From: Garcia nutans
Lineage: Eukaryota > Streptophyta > Magnoliopsida > Malpighiales > Euphorbiaceae
Length of the DNA stretch: 64,000 nucleotides
Reading direction: 5' to 3'
Assembly: GCA_947685225.1 (NCBI GenBank)
Contig: CANTUV010000032.1
Span: 22,513,501-22,577,500 of the forward strand
The notes under the pieces were generated by a model. It saw nothing but the letters and a program-made list of their open reading frames with translations. It did no database searches and was not told the origin of the DNA. Each line of letters opens with the position of its first letter. Position 1 is the stretch's first letter. This document shows positions 10,800 through 22,060 of the stretch, in pieces. The translations under genes and the position numbers were made by a program.

Positions 10800-10810
10800 A
10801 AAAGGGGGGA
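10800..10810 (+). other. Polypurine tract of copia D
   Basis: AAAAGGGGGGA directly before the LTR edge, the plus-strand primer of reverse transcription. The preceding GACAAAGTCAAAA also appears before element M's 3-prime LTR at 60185-60192, where the purine tract has been lost. Confidence 0.8.
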
Positions 10811-10813
10811 TAT

Positions 10814-12344
10814 TGTTCGTCAAACCTCTATTTTGATCGTAGACAATTAAATTAAATAGGACTAATATTTGTAACAAGTGATTCTTTGCAAGATTTCACT
10901 AGAGCCCGACAGGACTACCAACCAGCCCGACCGGACTCAAAGAAGCAACTCGAACTGGACTCAAAGTAGCATCTCGCTATACCGAGCCAATAAATAAAGA
11001 TACCAAAAAAAGAAATGATACCGAGCAAAGCTTGATCGAAATGATTGAAAGTCAGTGCACCCTTCACCGAATTGACAAGCAACATAGCAGTGAGTATGGA
11101 CTTTCTAAAACTGAACCTACTGGTATGAAGGAAGCACTGAGGAAGAGCCAACCGGGCAGAGCACGAGCTAAGAAATGAACTGAACATACTGAGCCCTATC
11201 CTGATAGAACCAAGGATGAGCATATTGACTTAACTCAAGATAAGTATCCAGAAGATATCATATCAATGTCACTCTTATTTGATGAACGAGCCACATGTAC
11301 CGATCGGACCACCATAAAGTCCAACCTCACCGAGCTCATGATAAAGCCTTAGAAATTTCAGTAGAGTTCATGGTCATAGAGCACTCCGAAATCTTTAGCA
11401 TACCAGGACAGGAACAACCGGACCTGATGCAATCTAACTGCATTGAACAGAGCTAAAAATTAAAAAAGTCTCAGTAATGCTCATGGTCATCAACATTCTC
11501 AAAATCTCAGCATACCTGATAAAGACTGACTAGACCAAACAAGTCCCGAGCATACCACTAGTCCAGACTTTAAAAAATATAGCTATTATCTGCTTACTTA
11601 ATTAGTGGATGCCACGTGTACTATTTGTTGAAACACTTTTATCAGAAAATATGAATTACACGACTGGGCTGAGCTAAGTCCAACCATGATGAACCTGATT
11701 CGATCGAACTAAATGAAGTTTGACCATGCCAAGCTTGAGCCGACCGGACCAAAGGTAGTCCGATCATGAACTAGCTTGGAAAAGTGATTTTAATGGGAAA
11801 CAAGAGTCAAACATGTTGGCTTCCACTCTAAATGGCTAGTTGAAGACTTGAAGGTTATAAAGACCATAATAAATCACATTTTTGCAAGGAATTGTGATTA
11901 TAAGAGCCAAGTTTAACATCTTTCTTTTTTTTGCATCAAAATTACATTTTGTATTGGTTGAGTGATTTGTGTGAGCATTAAACACTATCAAAAGTTTGAG
12001 TATGAGCTTGGAAACACTTAGGTTGTGAGAGTGAGACTAGGAAAACTCTTGTAAGGGTTATGATGATTGATCTCAAACCATTGCAAAGTTTGGTGTAAGC
12101 TTGTGAAAACACCAAGTTAGAGTTAAGCTTGTAAAAACTCAAGAGCAGTGAAACCTTAACAAGTTGTTAAGGAAGTGGATATAGTATTGAGATAATCTGA
12201 ACCACTATAAACTTCTTGTGCTCAATCTTTTACTCTCTACTCCTTCCATACTTTGTTCAAATTTTAATCTTTTAATTTACCATCACTTCTTCAAATCAAC
12301 CGATTCACCCCCTCCCCCCTCTTATTTTCCATCATGGAACAACA
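10814..12344 (+). repeat. 3-prime LTR of copia D (about 1531 bp)
   Basis: Begins TGTTCGTCAAACC and ends CATGGAACAACA. The last 400 bases match LTRs H and M, with repeated GAGCTTGTGAAAACACC-like units and the GTGAAACCTTAACAAG block. The middle contains many CCGA/CCGG-type dinucleotide motifs. No promoter could be fixed. Confidence 0.8.
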
Positions 12345-12591
12345 CAATTTTTGAGTTTATGCGTGTATAAAATATTTTTAGACTCTCTTTCAATATTTTG
12401 CAACGTAGGGGATAAAGAGAGAATATGAGGGCTATGGTTAAAAAATAGCTAATTGTTTTACAAAGCTAAGTAAATAATTGAAAGAATGCATCAAGTGGCT
12501 AGAAGAAGGCCATAACTCTCAAATGAATGAAGTTACAAGTGAGAGATGGTTAGTCTAGCTAGAAGAGCTGAAGTTGATGCAGGACAGAGGT
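12345..12591. other. Short flank between copia D and Tat element E/F
   Basis: No gene seen. About 100 bases (12480-12580) are an inverted copy of sequence resembling 31079-31165 in relic L (CTTCTTCTAGCCACTTG in reverse complement), so this is probably a displaced Tat-type scrap. The last five bases (GAGGT) are the likely target duplication of element E/F. Confidence 0.5.
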
Positions 12592-14825
12592 TGTGAGAGA
12601 GAATTTTTGCCCCCACTCCCGGTGGAATGGTTCTTGCGACTTCGGCACAGTTTAGGCTCGGGGCCTTAGAGAACACGAACCTAAGTCCAGAGAAAATGGA
12701 GTCGCCACTCGAACGGGCCGAAAAAAAGAAAGGGGTAGATGACTCGATTCCGAAGGAATCCCCAACCCCCTAATGGGTTCAAAAAGTTGGGTATGTGTGG
12801 GGAATGTGAGAAATGGCCTAGCACCCCCACAATGCCCGGTTCATTGGAACCGGCCTCCTTTACAGGTCTTAATATTATAAAATTCTTAAATATAACAATA
12901 TTATCCATATTACATACAACAATTGAAATAAAGCATCGTTATATTAAAATCAAAGCAATGTCCAAGCAAAGTAAATAAATGGACACCCATCCGAAGATGG
13001 AAACATACCCTTACATCATCCATGTCTAAACTAATAGGACACCCACCAAAAGGTAGAAACATGTCCCTTACACTCGTCTAAAATATAAAAGCAATTTAAA
13101 TTACATTATATTTAACTAATGAGGTACCCATAAAGTGGAAACATACCTCTTACAACATTTGAAAATCAAAATAAATCGATAAAAGTAAATAACCATTCAT
13201 TATAAATAAATCATTCATCAAAGATATCAATCAAAATATAAAATAAACACCCATCCATGATAAATTAAATAAATCAAGCATTGACATTAAATAAATCAAC
13301 CACCAAATCATATAATAGACTACATAATCAAATCTAAAAATAAAGCAAGTAAAGATACAAATTGAGGTTTACTGTTTCTATTTAAAGTTCTTTAATTAAT
13401 ATTTTGGGTTTTGGGATTTTAGTATTATATTTGTTATTTGTTTAGCCTACTGTAAAGGTTTTGGAAAATTGGAATGGATTAGGGTTTCATGAATCAAATT
13501 AGGGTTTAGGGGTAACATTATGAAATTAGGGTTTTAGAATATTAAAACATTAGGTTTATAGCTCTTGGTTACTGGATTTTTGTTTTGGATTTACTATATT
13601 GAGTTTGAATGTTTAGGTTTATAAGGTTTTAAGGATTAGGGTTTAGGAAACTAGGGTTTATGTATTAGTTTTGAGGGAATTAGGGTATACAAAAACTTAG
13701 GGTGTAGATTAACTGGTTTGGGGGTTTACTGTTTTGATTTTGGAGATGAAGAAAATAATTTAGAGTTTTATAAAAGTAATTATGATTTTTAGAAACTGTA
13801 AGGTGAGTTTAGAGTTTGGATATTTAACAAAACATTTGGAAATTTTGGAAAAAAAGTTAGAGGAAAATAGTTTAGGTTTGTTAAAGTTTTTGAAAATAAG
13901 AAACGATTTAAGGTTTTTGGAAACAAAAAAAACAAATTAGGGTTTTAAGATTTAGAAGAAATAGATTAGTGCTCTTAAATTTTAGAAGAAACAGAAAAGT
14001 AATTTTTAGGGTTTTTGAAAATAGAAGAAACGATTTAAGGTTCTAAGGTTTAGAAGAAATAAGTTAGGGTTCTAAGGTTTTTGGAATCAAAAGAAACAAT
14101 TTATTAATTTTCAATGAATGAAGCTACTGTAAGAAAATTAAAAAAGAAATTAGAGATTCAAACCTTCGTTCGTTAGTTCCAAAAAAAATTGCTTCTTGGA
14201 TGAACAAGGACAAAGGCAAAGTTGCTGCCTTTGATAAATTGTTGATGGCTTTGCTTGTTCCTCTCAAATCTGAAGTCCCAAGTTCAAAGTTCTAGTCCTA
14301 ACTTTTTCTTTTTCTTCCTCCCCCCTTTTTTCTGGTCCTTTAAAGTATTATTTGTAGGAAAATTTATATGATTAATCCTAATTGTTTAAGAAAACTAAAA
14401 TTCATTAGGAAAAGAAACCAAAACAAAATAGAATTTGGTTTTGGAAAAAATTGCGTTGGAAAATTTTGCAGGCGAAAAAACTGCTGCGGGCCGCAAGGAA
14501 ATTTGTGAGAAACTGCGTGGAAAATTGCGAGTTGGGCGTGGCCAGCCAATTTCACTGCAGGAACCTGCGGGCGAAATTGGCCTTGGCCAATTATTTTCGG
14601 CGGCAAATTTTTTCGTCGCCAATTTTCATTTTCATTTTCATTTATTTATTTATTATTGTTATTTATTATTTTTGTTTATTTATTTTTATTTTTATTCACT
14701 TCACCATTTTTAATTTTTAAAAATTATAAATAATAAATACTAAAATAAATATTAAAATACGACAAAAATTATTTTGGAATATAAAAAATAACGGACCGGA
14801 CTGGGTCAAAAATTAAGGATCTACA
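12592..14825 (-). repeat. 3-prime LTR of Tat element E/F (about 2.23 kb)
   Basis: The sense ends are TGTAGATCC (at 14825) and CTCTCACA (at 12592). Homologous to LTR F (28670-29583) and the solo LTR at 37197-39202. At 13490-14014 there are at least seven exact TAGGGTTT motifs, which are teloboxes (AAACCCTA) in sense. A GC-rich island with paired motifs lies at 14460-14610. The last 100 sense bases include ACTCCCGGTGGAATGG in complement, strongly conserved in all three copies. Confidence 0.85.
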
Positions 14826-14840
14826 GTTTGCCCTTTGCTT
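14826..14840 (-). other. Polypurine tract of Tat element E/F
   Basis: On the minus strand AAGCAAAGGGCAAAC abuts the LTR start TGTAGA. A purine-rich GGGCAAAC immediately before TGTAGA is usual for Tat-type elements (family knowledge). This fixes the orientation of the element as minus. Confidence 0.65.
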
Positions 14841-14917
14841 GAATGATCTAAGACTTTAGTAAAAGAGAGTGAAAAGCAATAAGACTTAATTTTGATGAGA
14901 TGGTTACTTGAATTTGT

Positions 14918-16195
14918 TTTGGGTACTTGGACCCAAGACTGAACTTGATTTGGATACTTGGACCCGAGACTATATTGAATTTGGGTACTTGGACTCGGGA
15001 TTGGGTACTTGGAATCGAGATTGATTTGATTTGGGTACCTAGACCCGAGATTGAGTATTTGGACCTGAGACTGAATTTGATTTGGGTACTTAGACCAGAG
15101 ATTGAATTTGATTTGGGTACTTGGACCCGAGATTGTGTACTTGGACCCGAGATTGAATTTGATTTGTGTACTTGGACCCGAGATTGTGTACTTGGACACA
15201 AGATTAAATTTGATTTGGGTACTTGGACCCGAGCTTGAATTGGTTTGGGTACTTGGACTCGAGAATGGGTACTTGGACCCGAGATTAGGTACTTGGATCC
15301 GAGACTGATTTGATTTGGGTACTTGGACCCGAGACTGAATTGAATTTTGGTGCTTGAACCCGATACTAGATTGAATTTGGATACTTGGACCAAGGATTGG
15401 GTACTTGGACTTGAGATTGATTTGATTTGGGTACTTAGACCCGAGATTGGGTACTTGGATGCAAGATTGGGTACTTGGACCCGAGACTGATTTGATTTGG
15501 GTACTTGGATCCGTGAATGGGTACTTGCACCCGAGATTGATTTGATTTGGGTTCTTGGACCCGAGATTGGGTACTTGCACCCGAGACTGAATTTGATTTG
15601 GGTACTTGGACCCGAGATTGAATTTTATTTGGGTACTTGGACCCGAGATTGAATTTGATTTGGGTACTTAGACCCGAGCTTGAATTTGTTTAGGTACTTG
15701 GATCAGACCCGAGATTGGGTACTTGGACCCGAGACTGATTTGATTTGGGTACTTGGACTTGAGAATGGATACTTGGACCCGAGACTTAATTGAATTTGGG
15801 TGCTTGGACTCGAGACTAGATTGAATTTGGGTACTTGGACCCAGGATTGGGTACTTGGACTCGAGATTGATTTTATTTGGGTACTTGGACCAGAGATTGA
15901 ACTTGATTTTGGGTACTTAGACCCGAGATTGAATTGGATTTGTGTACTTGGACCTAAGATTGGGCACCTGTACCATAGATTGGCTACTTGGACCCGAGTC
16001 TGATTTGATTTGGGTACTTAGACCCGAGAATGGGTACTTGGACCCGAGTTTGATTTGATTTGGGTACTTAGACCCGAGAATGGGTACTTAGACCCGAGAC
16101 TTATTTGATTTGTGTACTTGGACTCGAGATTGGATAATTGGACCCGAGACTAAATTGAACTTGGGTGCTTGGACCCGAGACTGAGTTTGACTAAT
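14918..16195. repeat. Minisatellite 1: mixed 20- and about 31-base units
   Basis: About 1.28 kb of degenerate units with the core GGGTACTTGGACCCGA. Short units (20 bases) and long units (30-31 bases, with an added AATTTGATTTG-like part) alternate irregularly. Several minus-strand frames stay open through it because the unit lacks stops, giving repetitive ORFs that I do not regard as genes. It lies in the 3-prime untranslated part of Tat element E/F. A diverged version is at 30780-31060. Confidence 0.9.
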
Positions 16196-16239
16196 CTTTT
16201 ATCAGTTGAGAAGTATGACTGCTCCGGCTGTTCTATGCA

Positions 16240-16998
16240 TTGTGGTTCTTTACCCTCAAAATGGATCTTCATCCTTTAAGATAGGGTCTTTACCCTTGAA
16301 AAGGGATCTTCATCCTTTAAGATCGGGTCTTGACCCTTGAAAATGGATCTTCATCCTTTGAGATCGGGTCTTCACCCTTGTAAATGGATTTCATCCTTGT
16401 ATATCAGGTCTTTGAGATCGCGTCTTCACCCTTGAAAATGGATCTTCATCCTTTGAGATCGGGTCTTCACCCTTGAAAATGAATCTTCATCCTTTGAGAT
16501 CGGGTCTTCACTCTTGAAAATGGATCTTCATCCTTTGAGATCGGGTCTTCGCCCTTGAAAATGGATCTTCATCCTTTGAGATCGAGTCTTCACCCTTGAA
16601 AATGGATCTTCAGCCTTTGAGATCGGGTCTTCACCCTTGAAAATGGATCTTCATCCTTTGAGATCGAGTCTGCACCCTTGAAAATGGATCTTCATCTTTT
16701 GAACTGGATCTTCATCCTTGGCATCGGGTCTTCACCCTTTAAAAATGGATCTTTATCCTTTGGACTTCAGGTCTTCACCCTTTGAAATTGGATCTTTATC
16801 CATTAGAGATTGGGTCTTTACCCTTGAAATATGGATCTTTATCCATTGGAAATCGGGTCATTACCCTTGAAATATGGATCTTTATCTATTGAAAATCGGA
16901 TCATTACCCTTGAAATATGGATCTTTATCCATTGGAAATCGGGTCTTTACCCTTGAAGCATGGATCTTTATCCATTGGAAATCAGGTCTTTACCCTTG
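16240..16998. repeat. Minisatellite 2: 41-base units
   Basis: About 18 copies of a 41-base unit made of two related halves, GGGTCTTCACCCTTGAAAAT and GGATCTTCATCCTTTGAGAT plus C. Homogeneous in the centre (16420-16700) and degenerate at both ends, as expected from unequal exchange. Lies sense-upstream of minisatellite 1 in element E/F. Confidence 0.92.
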
Positions 16999-16999
16999 C

Positions 17000-19440
17000 T
17001 TCAGCTCTTTTAGATGGACTGATCTTTTGTCTTTTGCATCTTCATTCTTTTGAGAGTTCTAATGTTCCATTCTTTTGTTCTTCCTTTTCGCAAAAATTTA
17101 GCAATTTTTAATTGGACCTTATATCCTCTCCTTGTCCCCCCTGCGTGGTAAAATATTAGAAGTGAGTTTGAAAATGTTTTGTATATAAACTCAAAAAATT
17201 GAAAAGGAGAAACTTTGCCCCCTGTGTAGGCTTAAACCAAAGATTTTTTCCATGCAAGCCTTGATTGATGTTTTTGTTGTCTAGTACTTTGCACAAGCAC
17301 GCATTTCTTCTCTTTGCAAAATTACTGGAGCTTTCTCAAGCAATGGCCTTTCCATGCCCCCCTAATTTGATATCTTCTTTTGATTATTTACTTCACAGGA
17401 TGTTTGCTGTTCACTTTGATAAAGAATAGACAATACAAGACAAGAAAGTGAGATGTGATATGCTCATGTATGAATGATATGCATGAATAATACTTACAGT
17501 CGTTCCATCGACTCACAATCCAAGGTGATCAGCAGAAGTGTTCTCATTGGTTCTTTTCAGATGCTCGTTCAGGTATTGCATTGGAATGACACAATGCTCC
17601 ACATTTATGGCTTTTATCTTTAAGATGTTGAAAACATGAATAATGGAGGCCCCAAACAGCAGAGATACATCCATTTCAAATCATAATTCAGTATTTCAGT
17701 CGGTAGCTTCTTCATGACCTTGCTAGTAATTATTTCCTTTGCCCAATGTATCCTTCAAGGTTCGATAGTTCAACATACTCCCTTCAACTTGAAGTCTTTG
17801 TAATTTTTTTTTTGAATTTGAAATCAAATGTTGGCTTTGTCAAATTAATGTCAATGTACCTCAGGACTTGATTTTCCAAATTAACATATCTATAACATGA
17901 CAACCCTAGTTACCATACTAAACTTGGGAATTATTTCTATTTAAGAAAGAATTGTTGCACTTCAGATAGGCACATACACATTACTTGGCCAAAGATTTCT
18001 TTTGAGTTTAAATATTGTCTATCTCATATGCATGCTTATCCAAACTATCTCCACTAATAGACTCTACCTACCAAGAGAGATCAACAGGTCTTTGATATGC
18101 TTGAAATGTGGTCTACAAGGGACATGGGTTAAATGAAGGCCATTTGTAAGTGGGAGTCGATGTGACACAATGGACAAACCTTCACACTGAAATTTTCTTG
18201 TTTGAACTTTAGGCAGCTGGGAGCAATCTTGCTAGACTCTAAATTCTTTCTATCTTTGATTAGGACAGTCTTTACCCCCACAAAAAGTTGTTACCCAAAT
18301 TTGTTTCTTTTCTTCCTCTCCCTTTTCTTTCTTTTTATTTTTCTTACCCTTTCTTTGACCATTTTATCATTTTGTCCTTCTTTCTTGTAGGACTGTCAAG
18401 TACAGAACTTTCAAGAACTGGATGGTCTTTCTCCTTTTTCTTTGATTTTGATTGAATCTTTGGTTGGGTTGGACAAATTCAAGTCAATCCGTCCTTATAA
18501 ATCAAATGGAAGCCTTTTGTTGTCGTAGGTAAAAGAGAAATCAGCTGGCTTTTTGAACTGCCTTTTTAGGTTTAATTTTTTTTCTTTTTTTTCGTTTCTT
18601 TTTTTTTTTGGGATCTAACTCTAAAAGAGTTGTCTTGTTTGTACCAACTTGGGCTTCTTATAATGGATAAGTGAAGTGACATAAATTTCCTTTAATAGGG
18701 ATAAATCATTTGTTACTCTGATGTTATCTTGATAGATTGGAGATATTAGGTGAACTTCAACTACCCTTATGGTCTTGAGAACTTTAACTACCCTTATGAT
18801 CTTGAGAACTTCAACTATCTTCATGGTCTTGAGAACTTCAACTATCCTCATGATCTTGATAAAACATTTCTTTCTTTGATCTTCTTGCCTCTTCATCTTA
18901 GTGATCATAAGACTTGTCAAAAGTATCACAACAGCTTAGGATAGGTTATTGGGGTTTGTAAGCCAATGAAAAGAAAGCTAAAATTTTATGAAGGCTCAAA
19001 GGGACAACTAGGGATTGATGTTTAATAGGGTGGATACTAGTTGTTGGCTAACCAAACAATGCCTAGATCATTTCTCTCTTAAATAAGTATAGTTCAATTT
19101 CACCTCAAAAGTTTGTCAAAGCATGTTCTAAGACTAACTAGGTCCTAGACAAAGGTAATTATGCAGGAGCCCTCTCTAAGTAAGCATACACAACTCAATG
19201 CTATAGAGTAATTCCCTTAACTAGTAAAGTCATTCAAGTCATGATGCATAAATATATTAATCCATGAACATCAAGCTAGATTCCTCATTGGTTGAGCACC
19301 AAAATGAACAAAGACCAACAAAAATTTTGATGAAAATAATTTATTCAAATAAATTTAAATTTGAAAAACATTGTTAAAATTAAATATTAAAGAAAGTAAA
19401 ATTGAAAAGCAACATTCAAACTAAGGAAAGTTTGTTGAGT
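17000..19440 (-). other. Noncoding interior of Tat element E/F between gag and the arrays
   Basis: No pol domain found on either strand. 17000-17370 is related to 34010-34330 in relic L. Sense sequence near 18950-19330 looks like a long AT-rich untranslated region. Small ORFs here (for example 18202-18390, and 18621-18929 over the 27-base array) show no family match. A highly decayed pol cannot be excluded by eye. Confidence 0.55.
18750..18862. repeat. Minisatellite 3: four 27-base units
   Basis: Four units close to AACTTCAACTACCCTTATGG plus TCTTGAG, differing at a few bases. The period is divisible by three, so the minus strand encodes a short Val-Glu-Val-Leu-Lys repeat, but nothing else supports coding. 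Confidence 0.85.
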
Positions 19441-20317
19441 TTAAGCTTCTTTTCCTTTCACATCTTCAATATTTCCATCTTGAAAGGATGATAAAACAAA
19501 ATCTTCTTCTAATCCTTTTCCTACCATGAAGGTTGCTGGTGGTGGCACTCTTCCAAATTTAGGCAAATGGTTATTCTTGGTATTGGGCTTATCCGGCTGT
19601 GGTAGCTTACCATTATCAATCAAATCTTGGATCTCATGCCTTAGACGAGCACATTTATCTGTTTCATGCCCTTGCATTTGATGAAATTGACAGAAGGCCT
19701 CGGCATTGAAGTTTGGTGGCAGTGGATTATGTAACGGTCGAGGAGCTAATGGTTGTAACAACCCTTTCTTTTACAGCTTGCTAAAAACCCAAGATAGAGG
19801 TTTCCCCAATTCTGAGAATTGTCTTTTATTTCTTTGACCAGTCACATTAATATCAACTTCTTTTGTGTGCTTTGATTGCTAGGTTGATAATTCCCTTTCT
19901 CATTCCTTCTTATTGGAAAGCAATTTTTCTCCCTTTCCCACTCTTCAATTTATAGACTGGCTTGGAAAAGATCTTTGAAATCCCTTATAAGGGTGTGAGA
20001 CATCCTTTCACGGAGATTGGACAAGACGCCTCTCACGATCATCCTTATTTGATCAAATTCATCGGGCCTTTTCTTGAGCAAAGCAGCCTTATTTCTCCAC
20101 CTTTTCACATAGTCCACAAAATTCTCATTTGGCCTCTGTCTAATGGACTCAACTTCCATTAAGGTAATTTTGAGCTCGACATTATACCCATATTGCTGAA
20201 TAAAAGCCTTGTATAACATGTCCCAATCTTTTTGAGTACTTTCCTCTAAAGTGTTAAACCAATTTTGGACAACAGGGTCCAATGAGAGCATGAAGTACCT
20301 TAGAGTTTGGCAATAGT
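19441..20317 (-). pseudogene. Tat-type gag fragment, broken and cut by element K
   Basis: Two open pieces carry a large Tat/Ogre-like gag. The upstream piece (20317-19950) matches the retrotransposon gag domain, with a WFNTLEE motif, KAFIQQYGYN and NENFVDYVKRWR. The downstream piece (19761-19441) has the CQFHQMQGHETDKC zinc-knuckle variant followed by RHEIQDLIDNGKL, typical of this lineage. A stop and frame change separate them (19760-19950). The N-terminus is lost at the element K insertion at 20318. The capsid function is inferred from family. The copy is not functional. Confidence 0.78.
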
Positions 20318-21075
20318 TGTAATATCCCAAAGTATAGCCTAAAAGTTTTGGAATATTTATTGTTGTATTTGGATTAAATGTGTATGTTTAATTGGAAAGA
20401 GAAAGGAGGTAAGGGAAGAGTGTATATGTTGTATATATAGTGATATATACAACATATACAAATCAAAGAAATGGAAGTCAAAAGATGATTATTTAATGAT
20501 TTTAAATTAATTAAATTAATTAAAAGGAAATTGAATTAGTGGAAGAGAATATTTGATTCTTTTAATATTATATTTTCTTGGTGGAGGTTTAAAGAGGTCA
20601 AGTGTTTGACTTTGTCTCTTGTTCTTTTTTTTCTTCTTCTTTTCTTTTCCTTCTTGGCCGGCACCCTCCAAAGCAAGAGAGAAAGAGAGTTTTTTTTTTC
20701 CAAGCTCAAGATTGAAGGATGTTTCAAGTGATTAAGTTGGAAATCTAAGAAGTTTCATCAACTTTGGTAAGTTTTCCACTTGATTCCCTTGTTTTCTTTT
20801 AAGTTTGTGTTGTGAGTTTGGTGATTAATTGTTGATAGTATAAGTATGTTTGATAGTGGTGTGTTTGAGAGTGTTGGGGTTGAATTGAAGAGAAGGAGTT
20901 AGGTTGGTGTTGGAAGAGTAAAGAGTTGTGTTTAAGTTATGGTTGTGAATTGGTGATTGATGTAAATATTGAGTTTGATCAATTAGTATTTTAGATCTTC
21001 AAGATGTTTGAGTTTAATAAAGTTAAAAGCATAGAATACATGAGGGTGATCCGAAACAGAAGCATAATGGATGCC

Positions 21076-21160
21076 ACGACCGTGGTTATTGGAGGCCACG
21101 ACCGTGGGGGTTTTAAGCAAAGTGGGCAGATTCGTTTGCTATCCCACAACCGTGGGGACC
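21076..21160 (+). repeat. CCACGACCGTGG palindromes in LTR K
   Basis: Two exact palindromes CCACGACCGTGG and a third, CCACAACCGTGG, spaced about 20 and 50 bases apart. They occupy the position of the ACACGGCCGTGT clusters in LTRs A, N and I. Confidence 0.75.
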
Positions 21161-21415
21161 TAGATAGTGGTTTTGGCTTGTATTTTATGATCTTCGGGCC
21201 TAGTATGAGACTAATAGGTGAATAATTGTATTGGAATTCATGTGTATTTTTAAATAAGTGTGTATTATTCCTTTTGAATTAGGTTGTGAAGAGGTTGAGT
21301 TGCCCTAATCCAAGTAGTGAAGAATTCTTAGAAGAGGAAGTGTATAGATTGGTGTGAGTTGTTCTTGAGGTAAGTACGAACTTACATGGTTGTATACATT
21401 TACATGATTTTGAGA

Positions 21416-21445
21416 CTTAACACATTTGGTTGTAAATGTGTTAAG
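21416..21445 (+). promoter_or_regulatory. 12-base perfect hairpin in LTR K
   Basis: CTTAACACATTT (21416-21427) pairs perfectly with AAATGTGTTAAG (21434-21445) across the loop GGTTGT. LTRs I, C and B carry the same hairpin with loop changes. The 3-prime arm and loop also survive in the rearranged copy at 27126. Confidence 0.6.
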
Positions 21446-21831
21446 TAATTTATTCCATTGTTAATATATTGGATTAATGTTATGATTTGCATAATGTGAA
21501 AGATATGATGATCATTCAAAATGTATGTTCAATGCAATTGGTTATGTATACTTTAATGATGAATTGCTTTAATGTGAATTGAGATATGATGAGATGTGAA
21601 GCCATTGTGGTTGGTTATAATGATTCAAATGAAATAATTGAGGCACGGTTGCCTAGATGATTATGAAGAAATGTGAAGCCATTGTTGTTGGCTATAATAT
21701 TGCAAATGAATTGCCTAGATGATTATGAAGAAATAAGAATGGAATTGATAATGAACTAATGAAAGAATTGTGTGTCTAATATGTTAGTCAATTTTCAGAG
21801 TTTTGTTGTTGGTGGCATGCCTAATAGTAAC

Positions 21832-22060
21832 AATCTCTTGAAGCTAGGTTGGGCTTGATTCTTGAAGCCAAGTTGGTTTGAAGTTTAGCATGCTTAACTC
21901 CCCTTGAAGCTTGGTTGGGTCTAGTCCTTGAAGCCTAGTTGAGATGTTACAACCCTTGAAGCTAGGTTGGGTTTGGTCCTTGAAGCCAAGCTGGGTTGAT
22001 ACTTAGCATGCTTCGTTCCCCTTGAAGCTTGGTTAGGCCTAATCCTTGAAGCATAGTTGG
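21832..22060 (+). repeat. CTTGAAGC minisatellite in LTR K
   Basis: Eight copies of CTTGAAGCYWRGTTGGG-like sequence about 25-30 bases apart, organised in two larger units of about 115 bases, each with a GCATGCTT spacer. Equivalent zones with different copy number lie in LTRs A (4160-4330), N (60955-61110) and I (40075-40170). Confidence 0.8.

Larger units (their letters stand above)
10261..12344 (+). mobile_element. 3-prime end of a Ty1/copia SIRE-like element D
   Basis: Contains the tail of the extra ORF found between pol and the 3-prime LTR in SIRE-type elements, an untranslated spacer, a polypurine tract and a 3-prime LTR. The upstream part is cut off by LTR C and would continue left of the window beyond the nested elements. 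Confidence 0.75.

Noticed and set aside
14813..15580. 255-residue minus-strand ORF with repeats of GPSTQIK and GSKYP
   Set aside because: It is translation of minisatellite 1. Overlapping frames are equally open because the unit lacks stops, and it has no domain.
14918..16998. Regular repeats reminiscent of a CRISPR array
   Set aside because: Units are directly tandem with no unique spacers, degenerate, and inside a plant retrotransposon.
18621..18929. 102-residue minus-strand ORF with Val-Glu-Val-Leu-Lys repeats
   Set aside because: Produced by the 27-base minisatellite, whose period is a multiple of three. No supporting homology.
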